Positions 23,891 to 33,163 are shown, counted from the first letter of the stretch. The stretch is DNA of 64,000 bases from Nonomuraea guangzhouensis (GCF_019396345.1 NZ_JAHKRM010000026.1:124001-188000); one strand, 5' to 3'. Translations and numbers: made by a program. The notes: a model not told the origin generated them from the sequence alone.

Positions 23891-25036
23891 ATGAGGATCG
23901 TGGTGGTCGGCGCCGGGCTCGGAGGAGTGGCGGCGGCGGTGGGGCTGCACCGTCTGGGTCATGAGGTGACACTCTTCGAACGGGGTACCGAGCTCCGTGA
24001 AGCGGGCACGGGGATCGTGGTCATGCCCAACGGGCTTCGCGCGCTGGACGCGCTGGGGCTGGCTGAGGACGTTCGCGGGCACGTCATGCATGCGACCCAC
24101 GGGGGATTGCGGGACAGGCGTGGACGGCCGCTGCTGGTGACTGACTTGGCCCAGGCGCAGCAAGAGGTCGAGACACCCGCCATCATCGACCGGACGGAAC
24201 TGCACCGAACGTTACGCGCCCCACTGCCCCCCGACCTGGTACGAGCCGCGACCCCGGTCGAGCGCCTGGAGCCCGACGCCACCGGGGTAACCGTGATCAG
24301 CGACGGCGACCCCGTCGCGAGAGCGGACGCCGTGATCGCGGCCGACGGCATCAGCAGCAAGTTGCGCGCACAGCTCTTCCCCGACCATCCCGGGCTGCGG
24401 CGGACCGGCCGGATGGACCTGCGCGGCATGCTGCCCCGTCCTCCCGGCCTGGCTCCAGACCTGCTCGTCAGCCAGCTCGTCGACCGCCGCAACGGGGCGA
24501 TGTTCGGCCTGTTCCCCGTTGGCGAGGATCGCCTGTACTGGTTCACCGACTCCGTCCTGCCAGCCACGCCGCCCGACGCGAACGAGGCACGCCGGCAAAT
24601 GCTGTCCCTGATGGCCGACTGGCACCCCCTCGTCACCGCGCTGATCGAGGCCACCCCGCCCGAGGACATCTACGTCGACCTGATCACCCGCCTGGCCGAA
24701 CCCCTGCCTTCGTTCGTGGCCGGCCGGATCGCGCTCCTCGGCGACGCCGCGCACGCCATGCCACCCGACCTCGGCCAGGGCGCCAGCCAGGCCTTCGAAG
24801 ACGCGGCCGCGCTATGCCGCCACCTGACCAGCACCGAGCCGACCGACGTCGTCCGACAGTTCCTGCGCTACGACGCCGAGCGCAGACCCAGTGCCAACCG
24901 GATGATGCGGGCGGCGTTCCGGCAATCGCGGCTGACGTCTCAGACCGGCGTCGCCGCATGGCTGCGCGACATGGTGCTGCGTGCCATACCGTCCCGACTG
25001 GCCACTCGGCAGCTTGCCGCCCTCTGGCGCGCGTAG
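23891..25036 (+). CDS. FAD-dependent monooxygenase (salicylate-hydroxylase-like)
   Basis: A 381-residue flavoprotein. RIVVVGAGLGGVAAAVGLHR is the FAD-binding beta-alpha-beta. DAVIAADGISSKLRAQLF is the DG motif, and IALLGDAAHAMPPDLGQGAS the GD motif. The absence of a C-terminal thioredoxin-like domain fits the shorter salicylate/6-hydroxynicotinate hydroxylase group. The ATG at 23891 has AGGAGG at 23881-23886 and starts the fold. Controlled by the divergent TetR. Confidence 0.94.
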   Translation: MRIVVVGAGLGGVAAAVGLHRLGHEVTLFERGTELREAGTGIVVMPNGLRALDALGLAEDVRGHVMHATHGGLRDRRGRPLLVTDLAQAQQEVETPAIIDRTELHRTLRAPLPPDLVRAATPVERLEPDATGVTVISDGDPVARADAVIAADGISSKLRAQLFPDHPGLRRTGRMDLRGMLPRPPGLAPDLLVSQLVDRRNGAMFGLFPVGEDRLYWFTDSVLPATPPDANEARRQMLSLMADWHPLVTALIEATPPEDIYVDLITRLAEPLPSFVAGRIALLGDAAHAMPPDLGQGASQAFEDAAALCRHLTSTEPTDVVRQFLRYDAERRPSANRMMRAAFRQSRLTSQTGVAAWLRDMVLRAIPSRLATRQLAALWRA

Positions 25037-25061
25037 CGCTCGATCCGTCGCAGCGGGTATC

Positions 25062-25868
25062 TCAGCCGATCAGGCGAGCGTTGTCCCAGCCCGAGCCGCG
25101 TGGGTATTCGATGAGATAGCCGTACGCGTCAAAGCCCCATTCCGACATCATGCCGTTGTTCTTGAGCTCGACGAACCGGATTCCGGTGTTGTCCCCGTCA
25201 TGATTGACTCCCGCGATCAACCGTGTGTTGTCCCAGCCGACGCCGATGGGGAGCTCGGAGAGTCGCTTCGTCGACCACTCGATGCGCCAGAGCGACAGGT
25301 TACCGTTCTGCTTGATTTCCAGGAAATCGCTCCCATACTGCGTTGAACCCCGCTGCAGCCCGGCGATCAACCGCGCGTTGTCCCAGCCCGAGCCGACGAT
25401 CGTTTGCTGGTACCCGTTTCTGCCGTAGACCCAGAGGGACAACAGGCCGTTGTTCTTGACCTCGAGGAACTCTCCGGTCTGGCCGCGGAGGCCGGTGATG
25501 AGCCGGGCATTTTCCCAGCCGTTGCCCACGTTCAGCTCTTGGTAGGCGCTGTTCTCCCAGTACCAGGCCGAGAGTAAGCCGTTTGTCTTCACCTCGAGGA
25601 AGCTCCAGTGGTCGTACAGGCTGATCAGCCGAGCGGTTCCCCAGCCGACGCCGACCACGCTGCGAATCCAGTTGGGGCCGCTGTTCTGGGCAGACCAGCT
25701 GACGAGCTCGCCAGCCTTGTTCACCTCGAGGAAGTTCCTGTTGGGCACCCAGGCAGCCGGAGACGCGCCGTCGCCGGGCGACGCATGCGCCGGAGACGCC
25801 CCGACCGCGGCCAGGCCGGCGACGCCGGCGACCGTCGTGAGAAAATTACGTCTGGTGCTCTTCAGCAT
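25062..25868 (-). CDS. Tat-exported five-bladed tachylectin-like beta-propeller
   Basis: A 268-residue exported protein. The N-terminus MLKSTRRNFLTTVAGVAGLA has a twin-arginine motif (TRRNFLT) and ends in SPAHASPGD. The mature chain is five repeats of about 45 residues, each ending in G.GW(D/E/G)(N/T)(A/T)RLI and containing FLEVK.NGLLS.W, like the five blades of tachylectin-2, a sugar-binding propeller. There is no enzyme domain. The ATG at 25868 is chosen because it begins the Tat signal; the frame runs back to 26006 without support. Probable role: extracellular glycan binding. Confidence 0.85.
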   Translation of the reverse strand: MLKSTRRNFLTTVAGVAGLAAVGASPAHASPGDGASPAAWVPNRNFLEVNKAGELVSWSAQNSGPNWIRSVVGVGWGTARLISLYDHWSFLEVKTNGLLSAWYWENSAYQELNVGNGWENARLITGLRGQTGEFLEVKNNGLLSLWVYGRNGYQQTIVGSGWDNARLIAGLQRGSTQYGSDFLEIKQNGNLSLWRIEWSTKRLSELPIGVGWDNTRLIAGVNHDGDNTGIRFVELKNNGMMSEWGFDAYGYLIEYPRGSGWDNARLIG

Positions 25869-26029
25869 GAGCGTTCCCTTTCCACGCACGAACGAGAAGC
25901 CGTCGGCATAGATGTACGAAACCCCGATGTCGTGGCGATGTCGCGGCCCTGTCGTGCACCACCGTGCCCGGTTCGACATGAGTGAGTTCCTGGAGCGCCA
26001 CACCATCTTCCGCCTGCTGGGCGCGTCGC

Positions 26030-26103
26030 CCGCTTATCGGGGGTGCGCAGGACGATCCGGAGCACCTGGACAGCGCGGTTCTGGCGCTTGGCGGAGGGGG
26101 CCC
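26030..26103 (-). repeat. 74-bp segment duplicated from the small membrane-protein gene at 34.3 kb
   Basis: Identical to 34334-34407 except for one base. On the minus strand it reads APSAKRQNRAVQVLRIVLR(T)PDKR. Here it stands alone in the gap between the propeller gene and the SDR gene, with an in-frame MSENERRQR before it but no good ribosome site, so it is probably a gene fragment. Confidence 0.85.
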
Positions 26104-26184
26104 GCTGCCGGCGTTCGTTCTCCGACATACCGTCCACGATGCGAGCTTGACCTTGAGTCGACTTCAGGTCCTAACGTCCTTCCC

Positions 26185-26883
26185 ATGACTGACTCCGTGA
26201 CTCTGATCACCGGTGGCGGCAGTGGCATCGGGGCCGCGACAGCCCGGCTGCTGCTGGGGCAAGGACAACGAGTGACCATCACCGGGCGTGGCGAAGATCG
26301 CCTTCGTCGTTTCGCCGAAGAACTCGGTAGTCCATCCGAACTGCTGCCGCTGGTCGGCGACGCGTCCGACTACGACGACGTACGGTCGGCGGTACAGGCC
26401 ACCGTCGAAAGGTTCGGGCGGCTGGACACCGTGGTGGCCAATGCCGGCTTCGCCACGTTCGACAACCTCGACGACGGGGATCCCGCCGGGTGGCGCGACA
26501 TGGTGCTGACCAATGTGCTCGGCCCTGCCTTGCTGATTCGCGCCGCGCTGCCCGCCTTGAAGCAGACACGCGGCCGGATCGTCCTCGTGGGTAGCGTCGC
26601 GGGCCTCATCCACACCCCGGGCAATATCTACGGGGCGACCAAGTGGGCGGTGACCGGGCTCGCCGAGAACACCCGGCTCATGGTGGCCGCGGATGGCATC
26701 GGCGTGACGTTGATCAGTCCGGGAGCCACGCAGACCAACTTCTTCGACGCTGACGGCGGCCCACCTGATCGCGCCATGCTGACGGCCGACCAACTCGCCG
26801 GCTCCATCGTGTGGGCGATCAACCAGCCGCACGGCGTCGACGTCAACACCGTGACCGTACGGCCCACCGGTTCACCTCGCTGA
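26185..26883 (+). CDS. Short-chain dehydrogenase/reductase (SDR)
   Basis: A 232-residue classical SDR. Cofactor motif LITGGGSGIGAATA (residues 7-20), VANAGFATF (NAG motif), catalytic serine in VLVGSVAGL and the YGATK active site YxxxK near residue 152. SPGATQTNFF follows as in classical SDRs. A TGRG after the second strand suggests NADP preference. The ATG at 26185 begins the fold. Confidence 0.95.
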   Translation: MTDSVTLITGGGSGIGAATARLLLGQGQRVTITGRGEDRLRRFAEELGSPSELLPLVGDASDYDDVRSAVQATVERFGRLDTVVANAGFATFDNLDDGDPAGWRDMVLTNVLGPALLIRAALPALKQTRGRIVLVGSVAGLIHTPGNIYGATKWAVTGLAENTRLMVAADGIGVTLISPGATQTNFFDADGGPPDRAMLTADQLAGSIVWAINQPHGVDVNTVTVRPTGSPR

Positions 26884-27008
26884 TCGTTTCATGTGACGGG
26901 GCTGGTGGCGGCTCGGGTCTGGGGCGAGAGCTGATGACCGTGCCGCGCGCCAGGGCGGTCGGCTGGACCGCCGCCCTGGTTCTCGTCGTCGGCCTGCTTC
27001 TGCTGTGA

Positions 27009-27944
27009 TCAGGGGCGTTGGCCGGGCTGGTTCACGATCTTGGCTTCGAGCTGGGCGGTCATGCTCACCGTTCCCGCCTTGAAGGTCTCCTTACTGCCAT
27101 CGGCCCGCTCGTATGTCCGGTCCTGCAGCCGCGTCGAGTTGGTGCCCAGAAACCGGAAGGTCTGCGGGTCCAGAACGAGCGATTGCCGTGCCCCGTCGTC
27201 GTCGAGGCTGAACGCCAAGCCTCGCCGTCCGTCGGCGACGGGCACGTCCTCGGTTTTGATGATGCCCTTGATCGTGGGCAGCGCGCGGAAGAGCGCGGCC
27301 CGCACCTCGGGGGCGAGCCACTGCTCGGTGATGAGCTGGTTGATCTCCATGAAGAGGATCTGTGTCGGGACATGGCCGTTCAGTTCCTGCGGCCCCCGGC
27401 GATCTTCGTCGAGGATGGCCGCCTTGATCTTGGCGATCACCCCGGCCGGGGTGACAGGAGCTTTGGCCAGCTCAGCCGGGTTGAAGACCGCGCTGCCCTG
27501 GAACATCAGCTTGCCGCCCTGGTACCAGGCCGACCGCTTGCCGTCCACGCTGGTCCAGCGTTCCCAGGTGTTGCGCTGGTCTCGGTCGATGTCCCCTTTG
27601 ACACCGGCCAGCTGCAGTTCGTTTGTGTAGAGCCACTGAGTGGGGTCCGGCGCGGGCGTCGGGTCGTTCTCGGCCGCGTCGGCGGCACGCTCGCCCAGTT
27701 CGGCCACGCTGGCCACCGGCGCCATGTCCGGCTGGTCCCTGAGCGCCACGACGGTCCCGCCGACGACCAGGGCCAGCGCCGCCGCCACCGCGATCCGCCA
27801 GCCGAACCTTCTCGCGCCGGATGCAACCGACTTGCGCGCGGCCTCCGGTTCGTGGATCGCTGTCATCAGCCGCGCCTTGGCAGCGGTCGCGGCGTTGTCC
27901 GTCATCGCCGGGGTGTTCCGGCGCAACTCCTTCAGCTCGTTCAC
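27009..27944 (-). CDS. CU044_5270-family membrane-anchored protein, putative sigma-factor partner
   Basis: A 311-residue protein with a short cytosolic N-terminus (ELRRNTPAMTDNAATAAKAR), one transmembrane segment near residues 50-67 (RIAVAAALALVVGGTVVAL) and a large extracytoplasmic domain (QWLYTNELQ, SAWYQGGKL, LQDRTYERADGSKE). This layout is that of the CU044_5270 family, which is repeatedly encoded next to SigE-type ECF sigma factors and is thought to act as an anti-sigma or sensor. Its start overlaps the sigma factor stop by one base. Confidence 0.88.
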   Translation of the reverse strand: MNELKELRRNTPAMTDNAATAAKARLMTAIHEPEAARKSVASGARRFGWRIAVAAALALVVGGTVVALRDQPDMAPVASVAELGERAADAAENDPTPAPDPTQWLYTNELQLAGVKGDIDRDQRNTWERWTSVDGKRSAWYQGGKLMFQGSAVFNPAELAKAPVTPAGVIAKIKAAILDEDRRGPQELNGHVPTQILFMEINQLITEQWLAPEVRAALFRALPTIKGIIKTEDVPVADGRRGLAFSLDDDGARQSLVLDPQTFRFLGTNSTRLQDRTYERADGSKETFKAGTVSMTAQLEAKIVNQPGQRP

Positions 27945-28537
27945 TACAGCTCCTCATCCCCTAGCACGTTGCTGGCCTTCTTCCGCGCCCGGTGCAGCCG
28001 TGACCGCACAGTCCCCACAGAGATGTCCAGCGCCCGTGCCACTTCCTCGTACGACATGTCCTCCCACGCCACCAGCAGCAGCACGTCTCGCTGCCCACGT
28101 GGCAGGGACGCCAGCGCCCCCGCCAGCTCACGCTCCCTGCCCTGCGCCGCCACCCGACACGCCACGGTCTCGTCCAGCGCCTCAGGCAGAGGGTCCACCC
28201 CAGTGCGGCTCAGCGCCCGCAGCAGCCGCTCCTCCTGCCGCCGATGTCGGGCGATCAATGTGGTGGCGATCCCGTACAACCAGGGCCTGGCCAGCGCGAA
28301 CGAGGTGTCATACGTCCCGCGCCTGCGAAAGGCTGCCAGAAACGTCTCGGCCACGATGTCGTCGGCGGCCTGCGTGCCGAGCCGCCGCGCCGCGTACAGA
28401 TGGATCTGCTTGGCGTAGCGGTCGAACAGCGCGGCGAACTGCTCTGGGTCGTGCGCCGATCGCCGGATCAGTTCTCCGTCGTCGATCTCGACCGTCTCAG
28501 CACTCAACGCCTCTCCTTCGTGAGTAGGTAATTTCAC
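27944..28537 (-). CDS. ECF RNA polymerase sigma factor (SigE/Sigma-70-like)
   Basis: A 197-residue ECF sigma factor. Region 2 is LFDRYAKQIHLYAARRLGTQ with DDIVAETFLAAFRRR. Region 4 is LASLPRGQRDVLLLVAWEDM with SYEEVARALDISVGTVRSRL. Directs RNA polymerase to a specific promoter set. GTG start at 28537. It overlaps the following CU044_5270 gene by one base, giving a coupled pair. Confidence 0.93.
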   Translation of the reverse strand: MKLPTHEGEALSAETVEIDDGELIRRSAHDPEQFAALFDRYAKQIHLYAARRLGTQAADDIVAETFLAAFRRRGTYDTSFALARPWLYGIATTLIARHRRQEERLLRALSRTGVDPLPEALDETVACRVAAQGRERELAGALASLPRGQRDVLLLVAWEDMSYEEVARALDISVGTVRSRLHRARKKASNVLGDEEL

Positions 28538-28599
28538 CCTGCTGTCTCCCGAAGGGCGTCACCGGGTTCCCGGGAATCGTGACGCGTTGGAGAAGATGC

Positions 28600-29464
28600 T
28601 GCCGCCGCCCGCAGGCGGCAGCTGTATGCGATATTTCGTTGAGTTCCGCCGACAGAGGTGGGCGTGCTGGTCGACGACCTCATGACCGCGCTGGCACCGA
28701 TGTTCACCCGGCTCGAACCACGGCTGCAGGCCGCCAAGTACGTCCGAGCCGTCATGTCCGAGCTGCCCAGACGCAACGGCTGGACGATCGCCGAGTGGAT
28801 CGGCGACCGCCGTCCGGACGCCACCCAGCGCTTGCTGAACCGGGCTCGGTGGGACACCGCGGGCGCGATGAGCACCATCCGCCGCTTCGCCGTCACCCGA
28901 CTCGATGCCGCCGCCCGGCCGGGCAGCCTGACCATCGGCGTGCTGGATGAGTCCGGCCAGGAGAAGAAGGGCGTGGCCACGGCGGGTGTCAAGCGCCAGC
29001 ACATGGGCTGCGCCGGCGGCATCGACAACGGCATCAACACCGTCTACCTCGCCTACGTGCGCGCCGCCACCGGGCACGCGCTGATCGGCGCACGGCAATG
29101 GATCCCCGCCGAGCAGATCAGCGACCCCGCCACCGCGATCACCACCGGCCTGCCGCTGCATCTGACCTTCGCAACTCTGCGCGGCCACCGCCGCCGCGAC
29201 CCGGCACCGCACCGATACCCAGGCCACACGCCCCACCCGTCCCGACGAAGCACCCGCCCGAGGAGCCTGGCCTGATCCCGCTGACGATCGCAAAGGTCAA
29301 GCGCCTGTTCAACGCCGTCGCCGGCCACAAACCGCCCCTGGAACACGTTGCTCACTGGTCAGCCTGGCGACGCCGCCATCAAGCACGCGCCCGCTGGTTC
29401 CATCACCGCGCCCATCTGGCCACCGCATACACCCAGCTCAGCTAACGAATGGCAGCTGTCGCTG
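28600..29464 (+). mobile_element. IS701-family element remnant with internal deletion
   Basis: From 28658 the plus strand encodes the transposase start (VDDLMTALAPMFTRLEPRLQ, AAKYVRAVMSELPRRNGWTI, TIGVLDESGQEKKGVATAGV) to about 29160. After a frame change and a deletion of most of the catalytic half, it continues with the C-terminal piece LTIAKVKRLFNAVAGHKPPL, WSAWRRRHQARARWFHHRAH. The stop is at 29443-29445, and the element seems to end about 29464 in CAGCTGTCG. A CAGCTG lies near the left edge as well. Inactive. Confidence 0.85.
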
Positions 29465-30192
29465 GGCGGCGCCGGTAAGGGCGTCCTGACCTCCAGGTCC
29501 CCGGAGTCGCTGGACAGCGCGATCGTGCGCTGCGCCGAGGGGACGCTCGCGGGCTTGATGTTCTTGTGGCCGGAGTCCGTCTTGGCCACGATGTTGTACG
29601 ACCCCTGAGGCACCTGGATCACGGTCTTGCCCGAATCCGTGGTGGTGGTGACCTGGTCGGGCGGTCCGGCGAAGGCCAGGTTCATATCGCCCGAGTCGGT
29701 CTTCGTGGCGATCTTCTTGCCTGTCAGCTCAGTGGCCTCGATTGCCCCGGAGTCGGTGGTGGCTTCCAACTCGCCCGACAGGTTCTTCAGTGTCAGGTTC
29801 CCCGAGTCCGAGCTCACCTTGACGCGAAGTCCCTGGGGCATCTCGACCTGGTAGTGCACGTCGCAGGACGTGCCCAAGGCGCCCCACCCCCAAGTGGTGG
29901 GACAGGTGAACGTCAGTTCCAGCGTGTCTCCTTGCACCTTATGGCTGGTCTTCGGCCTGTTCCTGAGCCAGCTGAGCCGCTCCGTCACACGGATGCTCCG
30001 ACGATGGGACTCCACCACTTCGACGGTCCCGGCGTTGTCGGCTTCGACGTGCAGCGCCGCCACCTTGTCGGTGACGTCGTACGACACGGTGTCCTCCTCC
30101 GGCGGGCTGCTGGTGCCGCAGCCGGTCGACACCGCCACGAGCCCGAGAAGGCCCGCGATTATCATGGTTCTCTGCATCTTCGTCATGTTCAT
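29359..30192 (-). CDS. DUF4097-family lipoprotein, C-terminus altered by an IS remnant
   Basis: A 277-residue lipoprotein. Signal LLGLVAVSTGCGTSS has a lipobox with Cys at residue 25. The body is the DUF4097 beta-helix of repeated TDSG units (ATTDSGAIEATEL, ATKTDSGDMNLAF, TTTDSGKTVIQV, ALSSDSGDLEVRT), probably cell-surface. Family members normally stop just after the last strand. Here the frame reads on for about 38 residues (PAPPSDSCHSLAELG onward) into the antisense of the IS701 remnant, so the tail is acquired. Downstream of the lipase gene on the same strand. Confidence 0.85.
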   Translation of the reverse strand: MNMTKMQRTMIIAGLLGLVAVSTGCGTSSPPEEDTVSYDVTDKVAALHVEADNAGTVEVVESHRRSIRVTERLSWLRNRPKTSHKVQGDTLELTFTCPTTWGWGALGTSCDVHYQVEMPQGLRVKVSSDSGNLTLKNLSGELEATTDSGAIEATELTGKKIATKTDSGDMNLAFAGPPDQVTTTTDSGKTVIQVPQGSYNIVAKTDSGHKNIKPASVPSAQRTIALSSDSGDLEVRTPLPAPPSDSCHSLAELGVCGGQMGAVMEPAGACLMAASPG

Positions 30193-30236
30193 ATCTGAGA
30201 GATTCGGCCGTAGCGGTGTTCTCGAGGCCAGACGGA

Positions 30237-31427
30237 TCAGGCCCGGTTGCCCGTGAAGCCGGCGACCACCAGGGGCAGCACCTTACGGACGCTCTGGTTA
30301 TGATCCACGTTGCCCGCGTCGGTGAGGGTCTGCGTGGCGCCATGCGAGCGTAGTTGACGCTGGCAGTACAGCGCGTTGTCGTACGCGACGTCCGTGTCGC
30401 CCTTGGCGTGATGCAGGCGGACCGGAACGGCTGGCTTCCAGTTGCAGGTGGAGCCGAGCGCGGTCAGCAGTTCTTTCAGTTTGCCGGTCGGCTTGCGGAT
30501 CCTGTCCAGGAACTGCGCGGTGAACAACTTCTCGGACGTCGGCGGCAACGCCTTGGCGATCTCCGCGGCCTGGTGGTTTCCGTCGAAGAGCTTCTCCACC
30601 TGCTCGTCGTACGGGGCGCGGAAGGCCTCGCTCGGCGTGCGGTAGATGTCGGTATAGCGGTCCGCCGAGATCACGAAGTAGGCCAGGTAGAGCGAGGCCA
30701 TCCGAATCTTGTCGTCCGCCGCGGCGGCCTCGAAAGAACTCAGGTCGAAGGGACCGGCGATCGAAGCGAGGCCGCCCAGCCGGAAGTACGGGTCCTGGCC
30801 CTGTTGCAGGAAGCGCCCCACCATCATGGTCGCGGGGCCGCCCTGTGAGAAGCCGCTGACCAGCACGCGCGAGTCGAGCCGCGCTCGGCCCCTGGTGAAG
30901 GCGCGGGTCGCGCGCAGGGCGTCGACCGGGGCGGAGACCGTGGTCCGCGGGTCTCCGTAGGTGTGGTAGCCGGGCCCCGTGCCCAAGCCGAGATAGTCAG
31001 GGGCGGATACCGCATGCCCGGCCCCCGCGAACAGCAGCGCCGCGGCGCGGTCGGTGGATTTCTCGTTCACCGAGGCCACATCACCCCGGTAGACGGTGGT
31101 GCCGTGCAACCAGGAGACGACCCGGAGGTTGCGCCGGGTGTTGTCAGGCAGGGCGACCAACTGGCTGGCGGTGGTGGACCGGCCCTTGGCGTCCACGGTG
31201 CGATAGACCACGCGATAGGCGCTGACCCCGTATTTCACCTGCGCCGCATCGATGCCGGTTGCCTTGATTCGCTCGGCGACCTGGCCCCTGTCCAGCTTCT
31301 CCACGAGGGTCGAGGAGACCACGCCGCCGCGTGCCACGGTTTGTGCTACTGAGGCTTCGGCGGGGAAAGTGGTGGCAAGGCAGCCCAGGGTGAGCCCGGC
31401 GGTCACTATGGCGCGAGAAAAGGTCAT
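30237..31427 (-). CDS. Secreted lipase / alpha-beta hydrolase
   Basis: A 396-residue exported hydrolase. Signal peptide TAGLTLGCLATTFPAEASVA is cleaved after about residue 26. The alpha/beta-hydrolase core has the oxyanion HGTTV region, SAPDYLGLG, the nucleophile elbow VSGFSQGGPATM (Ser near residue 195), the acid in HHAKGDTDVAY and a late DHNQS histidine. This matches secretory lipases (LIP family). It probably cleaves lipids or esters outside the cell. It lies between two IS701-derived fragments. Confidence 0.9.
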   Translation of the reverse strand: MTFSRAIVTAGLTLGCLATTFPAEASVAQTVARGGVVSSTLVEKLDRGQVAERIKATGIDAAQVKYGVSAYRVVYRTVDAKGRSTTASQLVALPDNTRRNLRVVSWLHGTTVYRGDVASVNEKSTDRAAALLFAGAGHAVSAPDYLGLGTGPGYHTYGDPRTTVSAPVDALRATRAFTRGRARLDSRVLVSGFSQGGPATMMVGRFLQQGQDPYFRLGGLASIAGPFDLSSFEAAAADDKIRMASLYLAYFVISADRYTDIYRTPSEAFRAPYDEQVEKLFDGNHQAAEIAKALPPTSEKLFTAQFLDRIRKPTGKLKELLTALGSTCNWKPAVPVRLHHAKGDTDVAYDNALYCQRQLRSHGATQTLTDAGNVDHNQSVRKVLPLVVAGFTGNRA

Positions 31428-31552
31428 GCCGAAACCCTAGATACAGCCGCAATGAGCGGCATTGCTGGCGGCACCCTGGTTCTCGGTAGTGCCAGCCTTA
31501 CCCCTGCGCCTCCGTGCAGCGTGAACGGCGTCTTCGTCCCGCCCGGACCGCA

Positions 31553-31640
31553 CCTGCCGGCATCAAGTACGCGCCCGCTGGTTCCACCAACACACCCGCC
31601 TGGCCACCGCATATACCCAGCTCAGCTAACGAATGGCGGC
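31553..31640 (+). mobile_element. Second copy of the IS701 3' end
   Basis: About 80 bases match 29376-29458 closely: both include CATCAAG(C/T)ACGCGCCCGC and end in CCCAGCTCAGCTAACGAATG then GC(A/G)GCTG. It encodes only the last residues of the transposase (ARWFHQHTRLATAYTQLS). Same orientation as the 28.6-29.5 kb remnant. Confidence 0.85.
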
Positions 31641-31856
31641 TGCCGTATTAGGAACCGTCCGCGAGGCGCCAAATCAAGTGCCTTGCGCCAGCCGACAGAT
31701 CTTAGTTTGTCCGCCATCTCGAGGCGGAGACTTGCGGCCATATCGCCTATGCCGCCATCAGCGAAGGCGCGAGCTATCGCGTCGCTATGCTACGACAGGC
31801 TGATCGCAATACAGGCGTGTCACCTCGTAAATCCCACGGACGAATACGGGGTCTCG
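31641..31856 (-). other. AT-richer stretch with a truncated minus-strand frame
   Basis: Between the IS end and the XRE gene. The minus strand is open for DAIARAFADGGIGDMAASLR, LEMADKLRSVGWRKALDLAP then runs into the IS end, where it stops. It may be the stump of a gene that followed the XRE gene before IS arrival. I do not recognise it. Confidence 0.35.
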
Positions 31857-32999
31857 TCAAGCGGGAGAAAGTTCAGGCGACAGCATCGCGTGCAGACGCT
31901 CACGGGAAACACGGACCTCAGGAATTTGATCCCATTTGGCGGAGCCCTGAATGATGTCCTTCGCCTGACTGTTCACCCGAGCGGAGCTGATAAAAGGCAG
32001 CGCCCGCGTCAGGCTTTGTATGTGGTTGACGGCGAGTGCCGGGTTGTTCGCCTGGATTGCCGTTTGTGCTAGCCGGCCTAGGTATTGGGTCCGGAAGAGG
32101 AGCGACCACTGCCCCATGGCATCGGCGGCATCGCCCAGGAGTTGTGCCGCTTGACCGTATTGCCCAAGTTGGCTTAGGCCGATAGCTACATCCCCGCTGA
32201 GAGCGGCTTCCGCGAACGCGCTCAGGCCGCGTGCGTCCAGGGCGCGATCGAGGGCGTCCCTCGCCTCCTTCTGGCTCCCCTTGATGCCGGCCAGGCCACG
32301 CCCGAGGCGCATGTGCAAGCTCGACAGGCGGCTGGAGGGAAGGTCTGGTATTCGTAGCCCGCGCTGGGCATAGTGCACGGCCCGCATCGAGTCATCGCGG
32401 TAGAGGCTGACGCGGCTCAGTGCATCGTAGGCGCGTGCCTGCGCGGGGAAGTTCTGTGCATGGTGCGCCAGGTCGAGGGCGATCGTCCCCGCGTGCTCGG
32501 CTTGAGCGAGCCTCCCGGCGTCGTACAGGGCAATGCTGGCCTGGTACATCAGGTCGGAAGCGGCTCCTTGCAGTTCGATCCCGATCGTGCTCGTTTTGAT
32601 GTTATTGATTTGCTTCACATGCCCCAGAGCGCGTGCCGCAATCGGCACTCCTCCCAGCTCGTATCGGCCACGTGCCAGGCTGTCGGCGAGAGCACGCACA
32701 TAGTCCGGGTCGAGATAGGGATTCGAGCTGGCAGCGGATGATACGAACATCACGGATGCGGCGGCTGCCAGGAATTCCCTGCGTTCCACAGGTTCCTCCA
32801 CAGAAGGTGAAAAGCGCATCTCCCAGCCGACGCGCGCAAGCAGCTGCTTTGCCCTGGCCAAACCGGTATCCGCGACGCCACGGCAGATGCGCGAGATCCA
32901 TGCTTGAGAAACTCCCAACTCGTGGGCGAGCTGGATCTGTGTCCAACTCCGTTCTTCCATGATCGCTTTGAGCGCTTCGGGGAGAGTCCGGATGTCCAC
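31857..32999 (-). CDS. XRE-family transcriptional regulator with TPR-like domain
   Basis: A 380-residue regulator. The N-terminal HTH (SWTQIQLAHELGVSQAWISR, residues 18-37) is followed by a helical repeat region (YDAGRLAQAEHAGTIALDLA, ARAYDALSRVSLYRDDSMRA, LSQLGQYGQAAQLLGDAADA), the layout of actinobacterial signal-responsive regulators. It is divergent from the ATP-binding protein at 33164, an arrangement common in developmental AbaA/WhiJ-like loci. Confidence 0.9.
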   Translation of the reverse strand: MDIRTLPEALKAIMEERSWTQIQLAHELGVSQAWISRICRGVADTGLARAKQLLARVGWEMRFSPSVEEPVERREFLAAAASVMFVSSAASSNPYLDPDYVRALADSLARGRYELGGVPIAARALGHVKQINNIKTSTIGIELQGAASDLMYQASIALYDAGRLAQAEHAGTIALDLAHHAQNFPAQARAYDALSRVSLYRDDSMRAVHYAQRGLRIPDLPSSRLSSLHMRLGRGLAGIKGSQKEARDALDRALDARGLSAFAEAALSGDVAIGLSQLGQYGQAAQLLGDAADAMGQWSLLFRTQYLGRLAQTAIQANNPALAVNHIQSLTRALPFISSARVNSQAKDIIQGSAKWDQIPEVRVSRERLHAMLSPELSPA

Positions 33000-33163
33000 T
33001 GGCTCAGCGTATAGCGGAGAGGTATTGGCTCAATACTGCCTTATACCTCTGGTGAATACCCGTGCTGGTTCTGTGGAAACAGGCTGCGCGAGCATGTGCC
33101 GGTCGCGAGATGAGATGAGGCGCATCGCGAGCTTGGATCTGATGACGGCGATGGAGGCAGACG

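Noticed and set aside
26934..27008. 24-codon frame with a hydrophobic stretch after the SDR gene
   Set aside because: No ribosome site of quality and no context; probably chance.
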